A stretch of 64,000 nt of DNA, from the NCBI GenBank assembly GCA_964489955.1, contig CAZBAV010000004.1:62001-126000 (forward strand), read 5' to 3'. Below, piece after piece: positions 53,455-62,286 of the stretch; the stretch's first letter is position 1; each line of letters opens with the position of its first letter. The notes under the pieces are model-generated. The model was not told where the DNA came from. It searched no databases and saw only the letters and a program-made list of their open reading frames with translations. The translations under genes were made by a program, and so were the position numbers. The stretch is from Leadbetterella sp964489955. Lineage in GTDB: Bacteria; Bacteroidota; Bacteroidia; Cytophagales; Spirosomataceae.

Positions 53455-54915
53455 ATGTTTATTGTGATAGTCGTTACAGTTTTTGCACAATACAGGCTAG
53501 TTCTAGCTCTCCTGTTTTTCTTTACATTACCCATTTTCTCTTTTAGCCAGAAGAAAATTCACAGTGATAAATTTAAAGAGGATATACTATTTACTCATAA
53601 TCAATTACTTAAATATTATCCAGGTTTGTTTCATTACGAAACAGAAGACGAATTCGCAGAACGCTTAGTGAAAGCATTGGAAACAACCCATGATAGCATA
53701 AGTATTCTTGAGGCTTATAAAAAAGTTGCTTATTTGATAGAAGGTATTAAAGATCAGCATTTAGCGGTTTATTTGCCCAAAAACTACTTCCCAAAAACTG
53801 TCAAGATTCTACCTTTATTAATGAAGAGATTTGATGAAGACTTTTATCTTGTGTACAACCAGTCAAGAGATACCACCCTTGTAAGGGGTACAAAAATACT
53901 TGAAATAAATGGAGTCAAACCTATAGAAGACTTTTACAGGTTTCAGAAACTTATGCCTGCTGATAATGGTAACCCTAGTGCAAAAAACTATGTCTCAGAG
54001 TCTGCTTTCAGAGCTTTATACAATCGCTGGTATGGGCCTTTGGATTCAGTAAACATTCAATATGTTTTACCGGATAGTGACATAAAGAAAGATACCGTCC
54101 TACATTTTTTACCCGCAGATTCGGCTGGAAAAATATTGGCAAGTCGTTATAAAGCAAATATAAGGAAGAATTTGGGTTACACTCAGGTTGATAGTTTAAG
54201 CCACACAGCTGTTTTGGATATCACCTCTTTTAAAGGCCCAAAGTCATTTTTACGGTTTACAGAAAAGAAGTTTAAAAAAGGATTAGAAAAAGCCTTCGCT
54301 CAAATAGAGCAAGATTCCATACAAAATCTGATATTAGATTTAAGGGGAAATGGGGGAGGAGCAATAGTCAATGTACAAACTTTAGTGTCTTACCTAAGCC
54401 AAGAACCCTTTAAGTTATATGATAGTGTATATCTAAAAAAAGCAGCGTTTAACACAATCTTTAAATCGTACTTACTTCTACCTAGGCTAGCAGGCAAACT
54501 CATCTATAATAAGAAGAATGAGACAGGTTATTACAGATATTACACACAAGCAACTATAAAGCCGCAAAAGAAACATAACTACCATAATCGTCTTTTTGTA
54601 CTCATGGATGGCGGCACATACTCTGCCTCAACTTTTACAATAAGTTTGCTAAAAAACATGGATAGGGCTATCTTTGTGGGAACTCCTCCGGGAGGTGCAA
54701 ACTGGGGTTCTTTCGCTGGTTTTAACAAGAATAGTAAACTGCCGAACTCCAAATTGCAACTTAGGATTCCATTAATGCAGTTGGTACACGACTCCACTAA
54801 CTTAAACCATACTAACTTTGTAGTACAACCAGACTACAATGTACAACGTAGTTTTGAGGATATGATAAAAAACATTGACACACAAATAGAGTTCATAAAA
54901 AATATGGTTAAATGA
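53455..54915 (+). CDS. S41-type (C-terminal processing) serine protease-like protein, exported
   Basis: The ATG gives MFIVIVVTVFAQYRLVL and a hydrophobic leader to about residue 35 (486 aa in total). A PDZ-like segment lies near residues 115-150 (LVRGTKILEINGVKP), followed by the S41 core with NLILDLRGNGGG and MDGGTYSASTFTISLL, where the Ser in YSAS is the likely nucleophile. S41 proteins are self-compartmentalised or processing proteases of the periplasm; the substrate is unknown. Its stop overlaps the ccmB start (ATGA), so it leads the ccm operon, an unusual but clear linkage. Confidence 0.85.
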   Translation: MFIVIVVTVFAQYRLVLALLFFFTLPIFSFSQKKIHSDKFKEDILFTHNQLLKYYPGLFHYETEDEFAERLVKALETTHDSISILEAYKKVAYLIEGIKDQHLAVYLPKNYFPKTVKILPLLMKRFDEDFYLVYNQSRDTTLVRGTKILEINGVKPIEDFYRFQKLMPADNGNPSAKNYVSESAFRALYNRWYGPLDSVNIQYVLPDSDIKKDTVLHFLPADSAGKILASRYKANIRKNLGYTQVDSLSHTAVLDITSFKGPKSFLRFTEKKFKKGLEKAFAQIEQDSIQNLILDLRGNGGGAIVNVQTLVSYLSQEPFKLYDSVYLKKAAFNTIFKSYLLLPRLAGKLIYNKKNETGYYRYYTQATIKPQKKHNYHNRLFVLMDGGTYSASTFTISLLKNMDRAIFVGTPPGGANWGSFAGFNKNSKLPNSKLQLRIPLMQLVHDSTNLNHTNFVVQPDYNVQRSFEDMIKNIDTQIEFIKNMVK

Positions 54916-55574
54916 AGGAAATAGGCTCACTAGTTTGGAAAGACCTAAAACTAGAGATAAGACAACGTAATACTATAAATACCACTGTACTCTATGTGAT
55001 TAGTACGGTGTTTTTATGCTATATGAGCTTTATGATGCGTAATAGCGGTATTGAGCCTATCGTTTGGAACACCTTATTTTGGATCATCCTCCTTTTTGCT
55101 GCTGTTAATTCAGTATCTAATAGTTTCCAGAAAGAAAACACAGGACGTCATTTGTACTATTTCCAAATTGCAAATCCCGGTTCTATTATAATTGCCAAGA
55201 TAATATATAATTTTATTCTTTTGTTAGTATTGGCTTTTTTGGGTTACGCTATTTACCTCATGCTTATGGGAAACCCCGTACAAGACCATGCCACATATAT
55301 GCTTTCTCTCTTACTTGGAGCTTTGGGTTTTAGTGGGGCACTTACATTAGTTTCTGGTATTTCTAACCACACAGACAATGCATCGGGCATGATGGCTGTA
55401 TTAAGTTTACCTATAATATTGCCAATTATTAATATGCTGGTAAAACTGTCTAAAAACGCTTTAGACGGACTTGCATTTTCTTCTAATTATGACGAAATAT
55501 TAACCCTGTTGGGAATTGATTTTATAGTAATAACGTTAAGCTATTTATTGTTTCCATATTTATGGAAGAGTTGA
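54912..55574 (+). CDS. ccmB: Haem/cytochrome c maturation ABC permease CcmB
   Basis: The 220-aa inner-membrane protein has six hydrophobic segments and the CcmB signature region (VWKDLKLEIRQRN at the N-terminus, then NSFQKENTGRHLYYFQIANPG). With CcmA and CcmC it releases holo-CcmE in system I cytochrome c maturation. ccmA is not in the window. It overlaps the protease gene by four bases and is followed 3 bases later by ccmC. It is similar in length to known CcmB. Confidence 0.9.
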   Translation: MKEIGSLVWKDLKLEIRQRNTINTTVLYVISTVFLCYMSFMMRNSGIEPIVWNTLFWIILLFAAVNSVSNSFQKENTGRHLYYFQIANPGSIIIAKIIYNFILLLVLAFLGYAIYLMLMGNPVQDHATYMLSLLLGALGFSGALTLVSGISNHTDNASGMMAVLSLPIILPIINMLVKLSKNALDGLAFSSNYDEILTLLGIDFIVITLSYLLFPYLWKS

Positions 55575-55577
55575 AAA

Positions 55578-56237
55578 ATGAAAAAAATCTGGTGGAAATT
55601 CCTTGGCTCAGCCCTTTTAATTTATAGTTTTATTTTTGGTTTTTTAGGTGAAGTACCTCGTAAAGAAATCTTAAATGAGACCATTAGGATGGTGTACTTT
55701 CACGTTCCGATGTGGTTTTCCATGATGGTTCTGATGATTGTGTCATTATGCTATAGTATAAAGTACCTAAATAAGGGTCTTCAAAAACATGATGTATATG
55801 CTTCGCAATTTGCTTATGTGAGTATGTTTTTGGGTATTTTGGGCTTTCTTACTGGAATGCTTTGGGGGAAATATACCTGGGGTGACCCACTACCCAAAGA
55901 CCCAAAACTTATTGCAGTAGAGGTAGGTCTTTTAATATATTCTGCATACTATGTTCTGCGTGGAGCCATTACTGATGAACAGAAAAAAGCACGTATATCT
56001 GCAGTTTATAATATTTTCGCGTTTGCATCATTTATGCCTTTAGTCTGGATCTTACCAAGACTTACCGATTCTCTGCACCCAGGAAATGGTGGTAATCCAG
56101 CTTTCGGCTCTGACATGGATTCTGAAATGCGTTTTTTTGTATTTTATCCAGCGGTTATAGGTTGGATTCTTGTAGGTACATGGCTTGCAACAATAAAGAT
56201 TAGAGTAAAATTAATAACAGATAGTTTAGAAGAATGA
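55578..56237 (+). CDS. ccmC: Cytochrome c maturation protein CcmC, degenerate Trp-rich motif
   Basis: The 219-aa protein has six membrane helices. The flanking haem-ligand histidines are visible in YFHVP and SLHPGNGG. The Trp-rich WWD segment that normally reads like WGxWWxxDxRL is here LWGKYTWGDPLPKDPKL: the central Trp pair is missing although the surrounding residues keep their order. CcmC places haem on CcmE. The change may reflect a lineage variant or an altered haem contact. Start and stop overlap the neighbouring genes, so it is part of the operon. Confidence 0.9.
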   Translation: MKKIWWKFLGSALLIYSFIFGFLGEVPRKEILNETIRMVYFHVPMWFSMMVLMIVSLCYSIKYLNKGLQKHDVYASQFAYVSMFLGILGFLTGMLWGKYTWGDPLPKDPKLIAVEVGLLIYSAYYVLRGAITDEQKKARISAVYNIFAFASFMPLVWILPRLTDSLHPGNGGNPAFGSDMDSEMRFFVFYPAVIGWILVGTWLATIKIRVKLITDSLEE

Positions 56238-56413
56238 AATTGTTAAACCTGTTTCAGAATGCCGAAATGGCAGACATAATGCGTGCCGATGGCAAAATTT
56301 ATGTAGTTGTAGCTGGCGTACTCATTTTGTTAGTGGGTGTGTTGGTATATCTTTTTATAGTGGATAAGAAAATATCTAAAATAGAGAAAGAACTTTCAGA
56401 AAAGAAAAAATAA
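56234..56413 (+). CDS. Small membrane protein, CcmD-like
   Basis: A 59-aa frame starts with ATG overlapping the ccmC stop (ATGA) and ends 5 bases before ccmE. It has a hydrophilic N-terminus with MADIMRADGKIY, one membrane helix (VVVAGVLILLVGVLVYLFIV) and a lysine-rich cytoplasmic tail. Size, topology and position between ccmC and ccmE match CcmD, which aids release of haem-loaded CcmE. Sequence conservation in CcmD is low, so the name rests on context. Confidence 0.75.
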   Translation: MKLLNLFQNAEMADIMRADGKIYVVVAGVLILLVGVLVYLFIVDKKISKIEKELSEKKK

Positions 56414-56418
56414 AGATT

Positions 56419-56859
56419 ATGAAGAAGTCTCACATTTTAGCCTTGGGAGTTATAGCTATTGGTATTTTTATGATTATCTCCACTTTAGGAAATGCCAGTA
56501 CATATTTGAGTTTTGCAGAAGCTAAGCAGTTTGCACAAGATGGTGACACACGTTCTTTCCACGTAGTAGGAGAGTTACCACGTAACGCAAGAGGAGAAGT
56601 CATTGGTTTAAAATACGAGCCTTCTGTGAATCCGAATCGTTTCGAGTTTCTAATGATAGACTCACTCCAAAATCAGTATATGGTCGTACACAATCAACCC
56701 AAACCTCAGGATCTAGAAAAATCTGAAAAAGTAGTCGTCGTTGGTAAAATGAATTTATCCGGCGGGTACTTTCAAGCGGAAAAAATCTTGTTAAAATGCC
56801 CTTCAAAGTATAATAATGACGAATTAAAAATAGAGGAAGATGGCTATGCTGCTAACTGA
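56419..56859 (+). CDS. ccmE: Cytochrome c maturation haem chaperone CcmE, CxxxY type
   Basis: The 146-aa protein has an N-terminal anchor (ILALGVIAIGIFMIISTLG) and an OB-fold (FHVVGELPRNARG, VVVVGKMNLSGGYFQAEKIL). In place of the haem-binding HxxxY of enterobacterial CcmE, the C-terminus shows LLKCPSKYNND, that is CxxxY. CxxxY-type CcmE is known from sulfate reducers and archaea, where Cys binds haem. It receives haem from CcmC and hands it to CcmF. No ccmF follows; the end overlaps menF by 20 bases. Confidence 0.92.
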   Translation: MKKSHILALGVIAIGIFMIISTLGNASTYLSFAEAKQFAQDGDTRSFHVVGELPRNARGEVIGLKYEPSVNPNRFEFLMIDSLQNQYMVVHNQPKPQDLEKSEKVVVVGKMNLSGGYFQAEKILLKCPSKYNNDELKIEEDGYAAN

Positions 56860-58018
56860 CAATAAAATTAATATAGAATCATTTGTTAATAGCCTTTTTG
56901 AACAAGAAAGGCTATTTGCAATTTTTAGACGTCCTTTTTCCAATACCTTTTCCATTTTCATATCGGATAGTACCTCTTCCACTATATCGGACTTTAACCT
57001 AGAAGAACTTAAAACTGGATTTCTTTTTGCTCCTTATAATATTTCTGAACATCCAACCTACTATATATCTGCAGATTATAGTTTTGAATTGCCATTAGAT
57101 GAAAAGTATGTAAAAATTTCTGGCAAAAATTGTATCTTTCAAAGTGATTCTTCGTCTCATAATAGTAATGAGTTCACAATCGAGTACGAAAGTGATAATG
57201 AGGACAATTATCAGACTTATCTAAGTGATGCTAATAAGATAATTAATCACATTAAAGCACATGATGCACAAAAAGTGGTCTTGTCTAGAGTAAAAAAGCT
57301 AGGTACATTAAAAGATAAGAATTATTACAAAGCCTTCAAAAGGCTTACGAACAACTATCCCCACGCTTTTGTATCATTGGTAAACTTGCCATCTCTAGAA
57401 CAAGTATGGCTAGGTGCAAGTCCGGAAATCTTGGTTTCTTATGATACAGAAGATACCTTTAAAACGATGTCTTTAGCAGGGACACAATCTGCTTTAGATA
57501 AAAATGGCAACAGTATTGAGCCCATAGATGCTCTTTGGTCGCATAAAGAAATTGAAGAGCAGGCAATGGTGAGCAGATATATTATTAACTGCCTTAAAAA
57601 GTTGAGAATTAGAGAATTTGAAGAAGATGGCCCTAAAACAGTAAAAGCCGGTAATCTTTTACACTTAAGGACAGAATATAGAATAGATAATAAAGATGTA
57701 AAGTATCCCAACTTAGGCTCTGTAATGCTAGAATTATTACATCCTACACCGGCAGTGTGCGGAATGCCAAGAAAGGATGCTGAGAGAATTTTAAACAAAG
57801 TTGAAAAACACGATAGAGAATACTATAGTGGATTTTTGGGACCGATAAATACAGACACTGGAAGTGCATTATTTGTTAATCTCAGAACTATGAAAGTAAA
57901 TAATGATATGGTTTATGGCTTTGCAGGAGGAGGATTTACCTCTGAATCAATACCGGAAAGGGAATGGCTAGAAACCGAGATGAAGTTTAAAACAATTTGT
58001 AAAGCCTTTAGCGGGTAA
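56840..58018 (+). CDS. menF: Isochorismate synthase
   Basis: The 392-aa protein belongs to the chorismate-binding family: QKVVLSRVKKLG, GASPEILVSY, TMSLAGTQ, HKEIEEQAMVSRYI, LLHPTPAVCGMPR and YYSGFLGPINTDTGSALFVNLR are all visible. The GTQ/PTPAVCGMP pattern and lack of a glutamine-amidotransferase partner favour isochorismate synthase for menaquinone over anthranilate or aminodeoxychorismate synthase. The start overlaps ccmE; ATGs at 56840 and 56846 are both possible. Linkage with ccm genes and rpoN suggests a respiratory setting. Confidence 0.9.
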   Translation: MAMLLTDNKINIESFVNSLFEQERLFAIFRRPFSNTFSIFISDSTSSTISDFNLEELKTGFLFAPYNISEHPTYYISADYSFELPLDEKYVKISGKNCIFQSDSSSHNSNEFTIEYESDNEDNYQTYLSDANKIINHIKAHDAQKVVLSRVKKLGTLKDKNYYKAFKRLTNNYPHAFVSLVNLPSLEQVWLGASPEILVSYDTEDTFKTMSLAGTQSALDKNGNSIEPIDALWSHKEIEEQAMVSRYIINCLKKLRIREFEEDGPKTVKAGNLLHLRTEYRIDNKDVKYPNLGSVMLELLHPTPAVCGMPRKDAERILNKVEKHDREYYSGFLGPINTDTGSALFVNLRTMKVNNDMVYGFAGGGFTSESIPEREWLETEMKFKTICKAFSG

Positions 58019-58053
58019 AGCCTTGCCCCCATGTCAACTAAAACAGAACCTAC

Positions 58054-59517
58054 ATGCAGAAGTTAATTTTAAACCAAACCTTACAACAAAAACTGTCTCC
58101 TCAACAGATACAGTTTATCAAGCTTTTACAAATTCCAACGGCAGAACTATCACACAGGATAGAAGAAGAGTTAGAAATTAATCCGGCTTTAGAGGAAGGG
58201 AGACAGTTAGATTTGCAAAGTAGAGATTCTTATAGTGACCACTCCGGTGATGATAATTACGGCGATTCAAACGAAAGTATAGAGTCTATTAGTTTAGATG
58301 CGTTAAAAGGCAAAGATTATAAAGATTCTGATGATTACTGGGGAAGTAGGGCAGATGGCTACCAAGATGATGCCAAAGAAATAATACCAGTAGTTTCGGT
58401 AGATTCACTTCAAGAATCACTTATGAACCAGCTTGGTTTCTTGGGCTTAAGTGAAAGAGAATTTGCAATAGGAAAGCAGTTAATAGGATCTATAGAAGAT
58501 GATGGATACCTGAGAAGACCTTTAAAATCAATATGTAATGATTTGGCTTTTGCTCAGAATATATATACAAGCGAAGCCGAAGCGAGTTCTGTTTTAAAGA
58601 AAATACATAAGTTTGAGCCAGCTGGAATAGGAGCAAGAGATTTACGCGAATGCCTTTTATTACAAATAGAGAAAAAGGAAGACTCTAAAGAAAGCAATCT
58701 GGCGTTAGAAATACTCGAAAACTATTTCGACGAGTTTAGTAAGAAGCACTTCGATAAAATACAAAAGAAGCTAGCTATAGACGATGATACCCTAAAAAAT
58801 GTTTTCCAATTTATCACTAGGCTTAATCCTAAGCCGGGAAACATGGTTTCTGAATCTAACAACGTGGCTTATCTTTTGCCAGACTTTATTGTAACCACAC
58901 AAAATGGGAAATTAGAGATAATCTTAAACTCAAAGAATGCTCCCGATCTTAAGATTAGCAAGTCTTTCTCAGACATGTTACAAACTTACCAAAAGTCTGA
59001 AAACCAGACGCGGCAGGCTAAAGAAACAGTAACTTTTGTGAAACAAAAGTTAGAAGCAGCCAAATGGTTTATTGATGCTATTAAGCAAAGACAGCAGACT
59101 TTACTGAAAACTATGGAGTCCATTGTTGACTTTCAAAGAAGTTTTTTTGAGGAAGGAGATGAAAGTAAGCTTAAGCCGATGATCTTACGGGACATTGCCG
59201 AAATTATTGATATGGATATTTCTACAGTATCAAGAGTAGCTAATAGTAAATCTGTACAGACAGACTTTGGAATTTATCCTCTTAAGTACTTTTTCTCAGA
59301 AGGAATATCTACCAGTTCAGGTGAAGATGCATCCAGTAGGGAAGTTAAAAATATCCTTAAAAACTTTATTGAAAACGAGAAAAAAACATCTCCCTTGTCC
59401 GACGACAAACTAGAAAAATTATTAAAGGAAAAAGGTTATAACATTGCCCGTCGTACGGTAGCAAAGTATCGTGAACAGCTGGGGATACCTGTTGCCCGAC
59501 TTAGAAAAGAAATCTAA
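58054..59517 (+). CDS. rpoN: RNA polymerase sigma-54 factor
   Basis: The 487-aa protein has the Gln-rich activator-interacting region (QKLILNQTLQQKLSPQQIQF), an acidic linker (about 55-110), the core-binding part and the C-terminal DNA-binding part ending with the RpoN box ARRTVAKYREQ (about 468-478). It directs transcription from -24/-12 promoters with enhancer-binding ATPases, none of which is in this window. It begins 35 bases after menF and may be read from the same transcript. Confidence 0.96.
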   Translation: MQKLILNQTLQQKLSPQQIQFIKLLQIPTAELSHRIEEELEINPALEEGRQLDLQSRDSYSDHSGDDNYGDSNESIESISLDALKGKDYKDSDDYWGSRADGYQDDAKEIIPVVSVDSLQESLMNQLGFLGLSEREFAIGKQLIGSIEDDGYLRRPLKSICNDLAFAQNIYTSEAEASSVLKKIHKFEPAGIGARDLRECLLLQIEKKEDSKESNLALEILENYFDEFSKKHFDKIQKKLAIDDDTLKNVFQFITRLNPKPGNMVSESNNVAYLLPDFIVTTQNGKLEIILNSKNAPDLKISKSFSDMLQTYQKSENQTRQAKETVTFVKQKLEAAKWFIDAIKQRQQTLLKTMESIVDFQRSFFEEGDESKLKPMILRDIAEIIDMDISTVSRVANSKSVQTDFGIYPLKYFFSEGISTSSGEDASSREVKNILKNFIENEKKTSPLSDDKLEKLLKEKGYNIARRTVAKYREQLGIPVARLRKEI

Positions 59518-59582
59518 GTTAACTTTAAAGAATGTTAATAAATTACGTACTCATTCCTTATAACTATATAAGAGATGAATTC

Positions 59583-60350
59583 TTAGCCATTATGTGTTGC
59601 TTCACTTATAAGTTCAGTAGAAGCCTGTTTTCCGAGGTACTTATCTATCATAAAATGTAGCAAGTAGATTAAGGGAGTTATAAGAATTGCTACTGCAAAC
59701 TTATATATATAGTTTACCGACCCTACAGCCAGAATCTGCTTAAAATCCCAATTCCCGAAAACATAAAAAGCGATAAAGATTACAATGAAACTATCTATAA
59801 GCTGCGAGATAACCGTGGAACCCGTTGCTCTAAGCCAGATATGTTTGTTCTTTGTGACTTTACGTAACTTCTTAAACACATAAGCATCTGTTATTTGTCC
59901 AACCAAAAATGCAGTTATGCTACCTATAATTATCCCCATACCTGAATTTAGGATAATTCTGTACGCTGAGTTAATATTCAGAGGGTGTCCATCTCCATCC
60001 ACTTTATTAAGTTCAACCCAAAAATCGGCAGGTGGTAAGACCGATGCACCATATAAAACAAAAAATGTGTACGCAATAAGTCCAGTAGTTATATACGAAA
60101 TAAGCTTAACACCCTTTACGACATAATATTCATTAATAATATCTGAGATAATAAATACTATAGGCCAATTTAGCACCCCAGCAGACATATTAAAATCTAA
60201 CTTAAAACCTAAAATACTAATTTGGGCTGGTTGTACGCCTAAAACAGCTTCAAGTGAGAAAATCTTGGAACCAATTATTTCTGCAGTAATGGCATTTGTT
60301 ATAAATATGCCACAAAGTACAATAAACAGGATGTTCTTTTTTGTATACAT
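59583..60350 (-). CDS. Queuosine precursor transporter (YhhQ/VUT family)
   Basis: The start is put at the ATG giving MYTKKNILFIVLC (255 aa); a TTG seven codons upstream is less likely. Six or more membrane helices are seen, with the family segments NAITAEIIGSKIF, NWPIVFIISDIINEYY and GSTVISQLIDSFIVIFIAFY. YhhQ-type proteins import queuosine precursors such as preQ0 and preQ1 for tRNA modification. It lies 34 bases downstream of the SGNH hydrolase gene on the same strand. Queuosine linkage is a family inference. Confidence 0.88.
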   Translation of the reverse strand: MYTKKNILFIVLCGIFITNAITAEIIGSKIFSLEAVLGVQPAQISILGFKLDFNMSAGVLNWPIVFIISDIINEYYVVKGVKLISYITTGLIAYTFFVLYGASVLPPADFWVELNKVDGDGHPLNINSAYRIILNSGMGIIIGSITAFLVGQITDAYVFKKLRKVTKNKHIWLRATGSTVISQLIDSFIVIFIAFYVFGNWDFKQILAVGSVNYIYKFAVAILITPLIYLLHFMIDKYLGKQASTELISEATHNG

Positions 60351-60384
60351 GCCCTTTTGCTTTTCCTGCAAATGTAAAGCAAAT

Positions 60385-61455
60385 TCATTCGAATTTCATA
60401 AGCTCTTCTGCAATCAACATATTAACAAGTTCAGAAATGTGGGCATCGTTATTATTTACAACTACCTTGTCCAGTGACAAATCTTTAGTTAAGTTACCTA
60501 CATCCAACACTTTAACATTTTGCACTCTAAAAAAATCTTTGATTTTACCTACAAAAACTTTATTGCTCCATTCTAGATCCTGCACAAAAGGTATTAATAC
60601 TACGATTAGCTCTGCATTAAGGCTATTAGAATAATCTACGAATTTTTGCAGGTCAGTAAAATGGTCAGTAATTGTCTTAGGGTCTGTGTAAGCCCGCTCT
60701 AGATAGTCCTGGTAAAACCTGCCGTCACTTTGAGGAAAAAGCCAGTACAGATAGTTTATCAGGTATGAACCTTCAATTAATGGTACAAAATAGTACGGGA
60801 CGTTGCTATATGGTTGGAATCCCCAGAAATCAACATTATTTTTACCTGCCGCTGCATCTATATCATTTCCATAGTATTGTAAGAAAATCTTTTTAGGTAT
60901 TATACCTGTTTTTTCTACTACATCATTTAGATACAAGAATTCTTTAGAAGTGTCTACTGCATTAACACCAAGATTTAGAACATTAACATCCTTTAAACGT
61001 GAAGAAATTATATCAGAGAACCGGTCCTTCACTTTCTTAATGCCGTATCCAGCAGTATAAGAATCTCCAACAAAATAGTATGCAGGTTTTCCTTCTTCAT
61101 TTATAAACTCCGCGTCCCTCAAACCAAAAGAATTAAGGGGCTTCCAATAAAGTTTGTTCCATAGTTTTGTTGCGTGAGTATAACCAACTGCATGCGTCCT
61201 TGGTAAAAACATAAAAACGGCTTCAAGCACTAGAAGGAAACTAAATATGATACAAAGAGAAACAGTTACTGTCTTTAACGACTCGTTTAATTGTGTTCTT
61301 TTAACGAGTTTCCCAGCTAAAGAAATTAACTCTACAATAAGCAACAAGATAAGAAAAAGCCGCAAAAAGTGCGTGATTTTAGTAACATCAAAATGAGTAC
61401 TTTCCCCAATGAGAAAAAACAAAGTCACGATTTTTAAAATCCTAATTATAAACAT
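60385..61455 (-). CDS. Membrane-anchored SGNH/GDSL hydrolase
   Basis: The chosen ATG gives 356 aa; the frame is open a further 40 codons upstream, but a candidate -7 box lies there. Three hydrophobic segments occupy about residues 1-100. The catalytic domain has all four SGNH blocks: VGDSYTAGYG (Ser), LGVNAVDTS (Gly), YYGNDID (Asn) and DAHISE (Asp/His). Such enzymes often remove or add acyl groups on glycans, as in the C-terminal parts of acyltransferase-3 proteins. The substrate is unknown; nearby glycosyltransferases make a surface glycan possible. Confidence 0.85.
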   Translation of the reverse strand: MFIIRILKIVTLFFLIGESTHFDVTKITHFLRLFLILLLIVELISLAGKLVKRTQLNESLKTVTVSLCIIFSFLLVLEAVFMFLPRTHAVGYTHATKLWNKLYWKPLNSFGLRDAEFINEEGKPAYYFVGDSYTAGYGIKKVKDRFSDIISSRLKDVNVLNLGVNAVDTSKEFLYLNDVVEKTGIIPKKIFLQYYGNDIDAAAGKNNVDFWGFQPYSNVPYYFVPLIEGSYLINYLYWLFPQSDGRFYQDYLERAYTDPKTITDHFTDLQKFVDYSNSLNAELIVVLIPFVQDLEWSNKVFVGKIKDFFRVQNVKVLDVGNLTKDLSLDKVVVNNNDAHISELVNMLIAEELMKFE

Positions 61456-61500
61456 ATAAAAGTGGCATTTAATTGTGTGTAACAATAGAAAGTAAACATC

Positions 61501-61508
61501 CAAAGGTA
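61501..61508 (-). promoter_or_regulatory. Candidate -7 box for the SGNH hydrolase gene
   Basis: TACCTTTG on the minus strand fits TAnnTTTG and lies 45 bases before the chosen ATG. It argues against the longer upstream starts. No -33 element was found. Confidence 0.4.
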
Positions 61509-61681
61509 CGAAAGTATACATTAGTATAATATTAAAATAAGTGGGCGAAAAGTATGAGCCCATCTGCGTTACCATTTTTTGAGAAGATAAAAAACATCTT
61601 ATTCTGTCCCTTCGACCTATTTACAAGTTTTAGAAATACCCATTCAGATTATTTGAAGCATTTTTTTCCTATTTTTACAGG

Positions 61682-62281
61682 ATGATTAGTGAAAAAGCAA
61701 ATTCGGTATTCCAACAGGCGATTGGAGCGTACCACGTAACGGATCAAATAGATCATCCGTTGGAAAATCCGTACCCTTCAGATGCTATTGAGCATCTTCT
61801 TTACATGAAATGCTGGATAGATACAGTTCAATGGCACATGGAAGATGTGGTACGTAATCCTGAAATAAAACCAGAAGATGGACTTTACTGGAAACGCCGG
61901 ATTGATGAATCTAACCAGGTGAGAACCGATACAGTAGAATACATAGACAGTTTTTATCTACAGCAATTTGTAGATGTGAAGCCTACAGAGGGAGCTACCA
62001 TAAATACGGAAAGCCCGGCATGGGCTATTGACCGTTTGTCTATTCTTGCACTTAAGATTTACCATATGCACCAGGAGACTGTTCGTACAGATGCATCAGA
62101 GGAGCATATTCAGGCTTGCCAAAAGAAATTAGATGTACTTTTGGAGCAAAGAAAAGACTTGTCACAAAGCATAGATGAACTCTTAGAAGATATTTCCAAA
62201 GGGAAAAAGTATATGCGGGTGTACAAACAGATGAAAATGTATAATGATCCGTCACTCAACCCGGTTCTCTATACTAAATAG
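61682..62281 (+). CDS. DUF4254 protein linked to glycosyltransferases
   Basis: The 199-aa cytoplasmic protein is helical, rich in His, Glu and Asp, and matches the DUF4254 pattern (IEHLLYMKCWIDTVQWHMED, WKRRIDESNQVRTDTVEYID, LALKIYHMHQE). The function of the domain is not established, but it commonly sits next to glycosyltransferases, as here: a GT9 gene starts 5 bases downstream. The many conserved acidic and His residues could bind a metal. A near -7 match, TATTTTTA, lies immediately before the start. Confidence 0.88.
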   Translation: MISEKANSVFQQAIGAYHVTDQIDHPLENPYPSDAIEHLLYMKCWIDTVQWHMEDVVRNPEIKPEDGLYWKRRIDESNQVRTDTVEYIDSFYLQQFVDVKPTEGATINTESPAWAIDRLSILALKIYHMHQETVRTDASEEHIQACQKKLDVLLEQRKDLSQSIDELLEDISKGKKYMRVYKQMKMYNDPSLNPVLYTK

Positions 62282-62286
62282 TAAGC

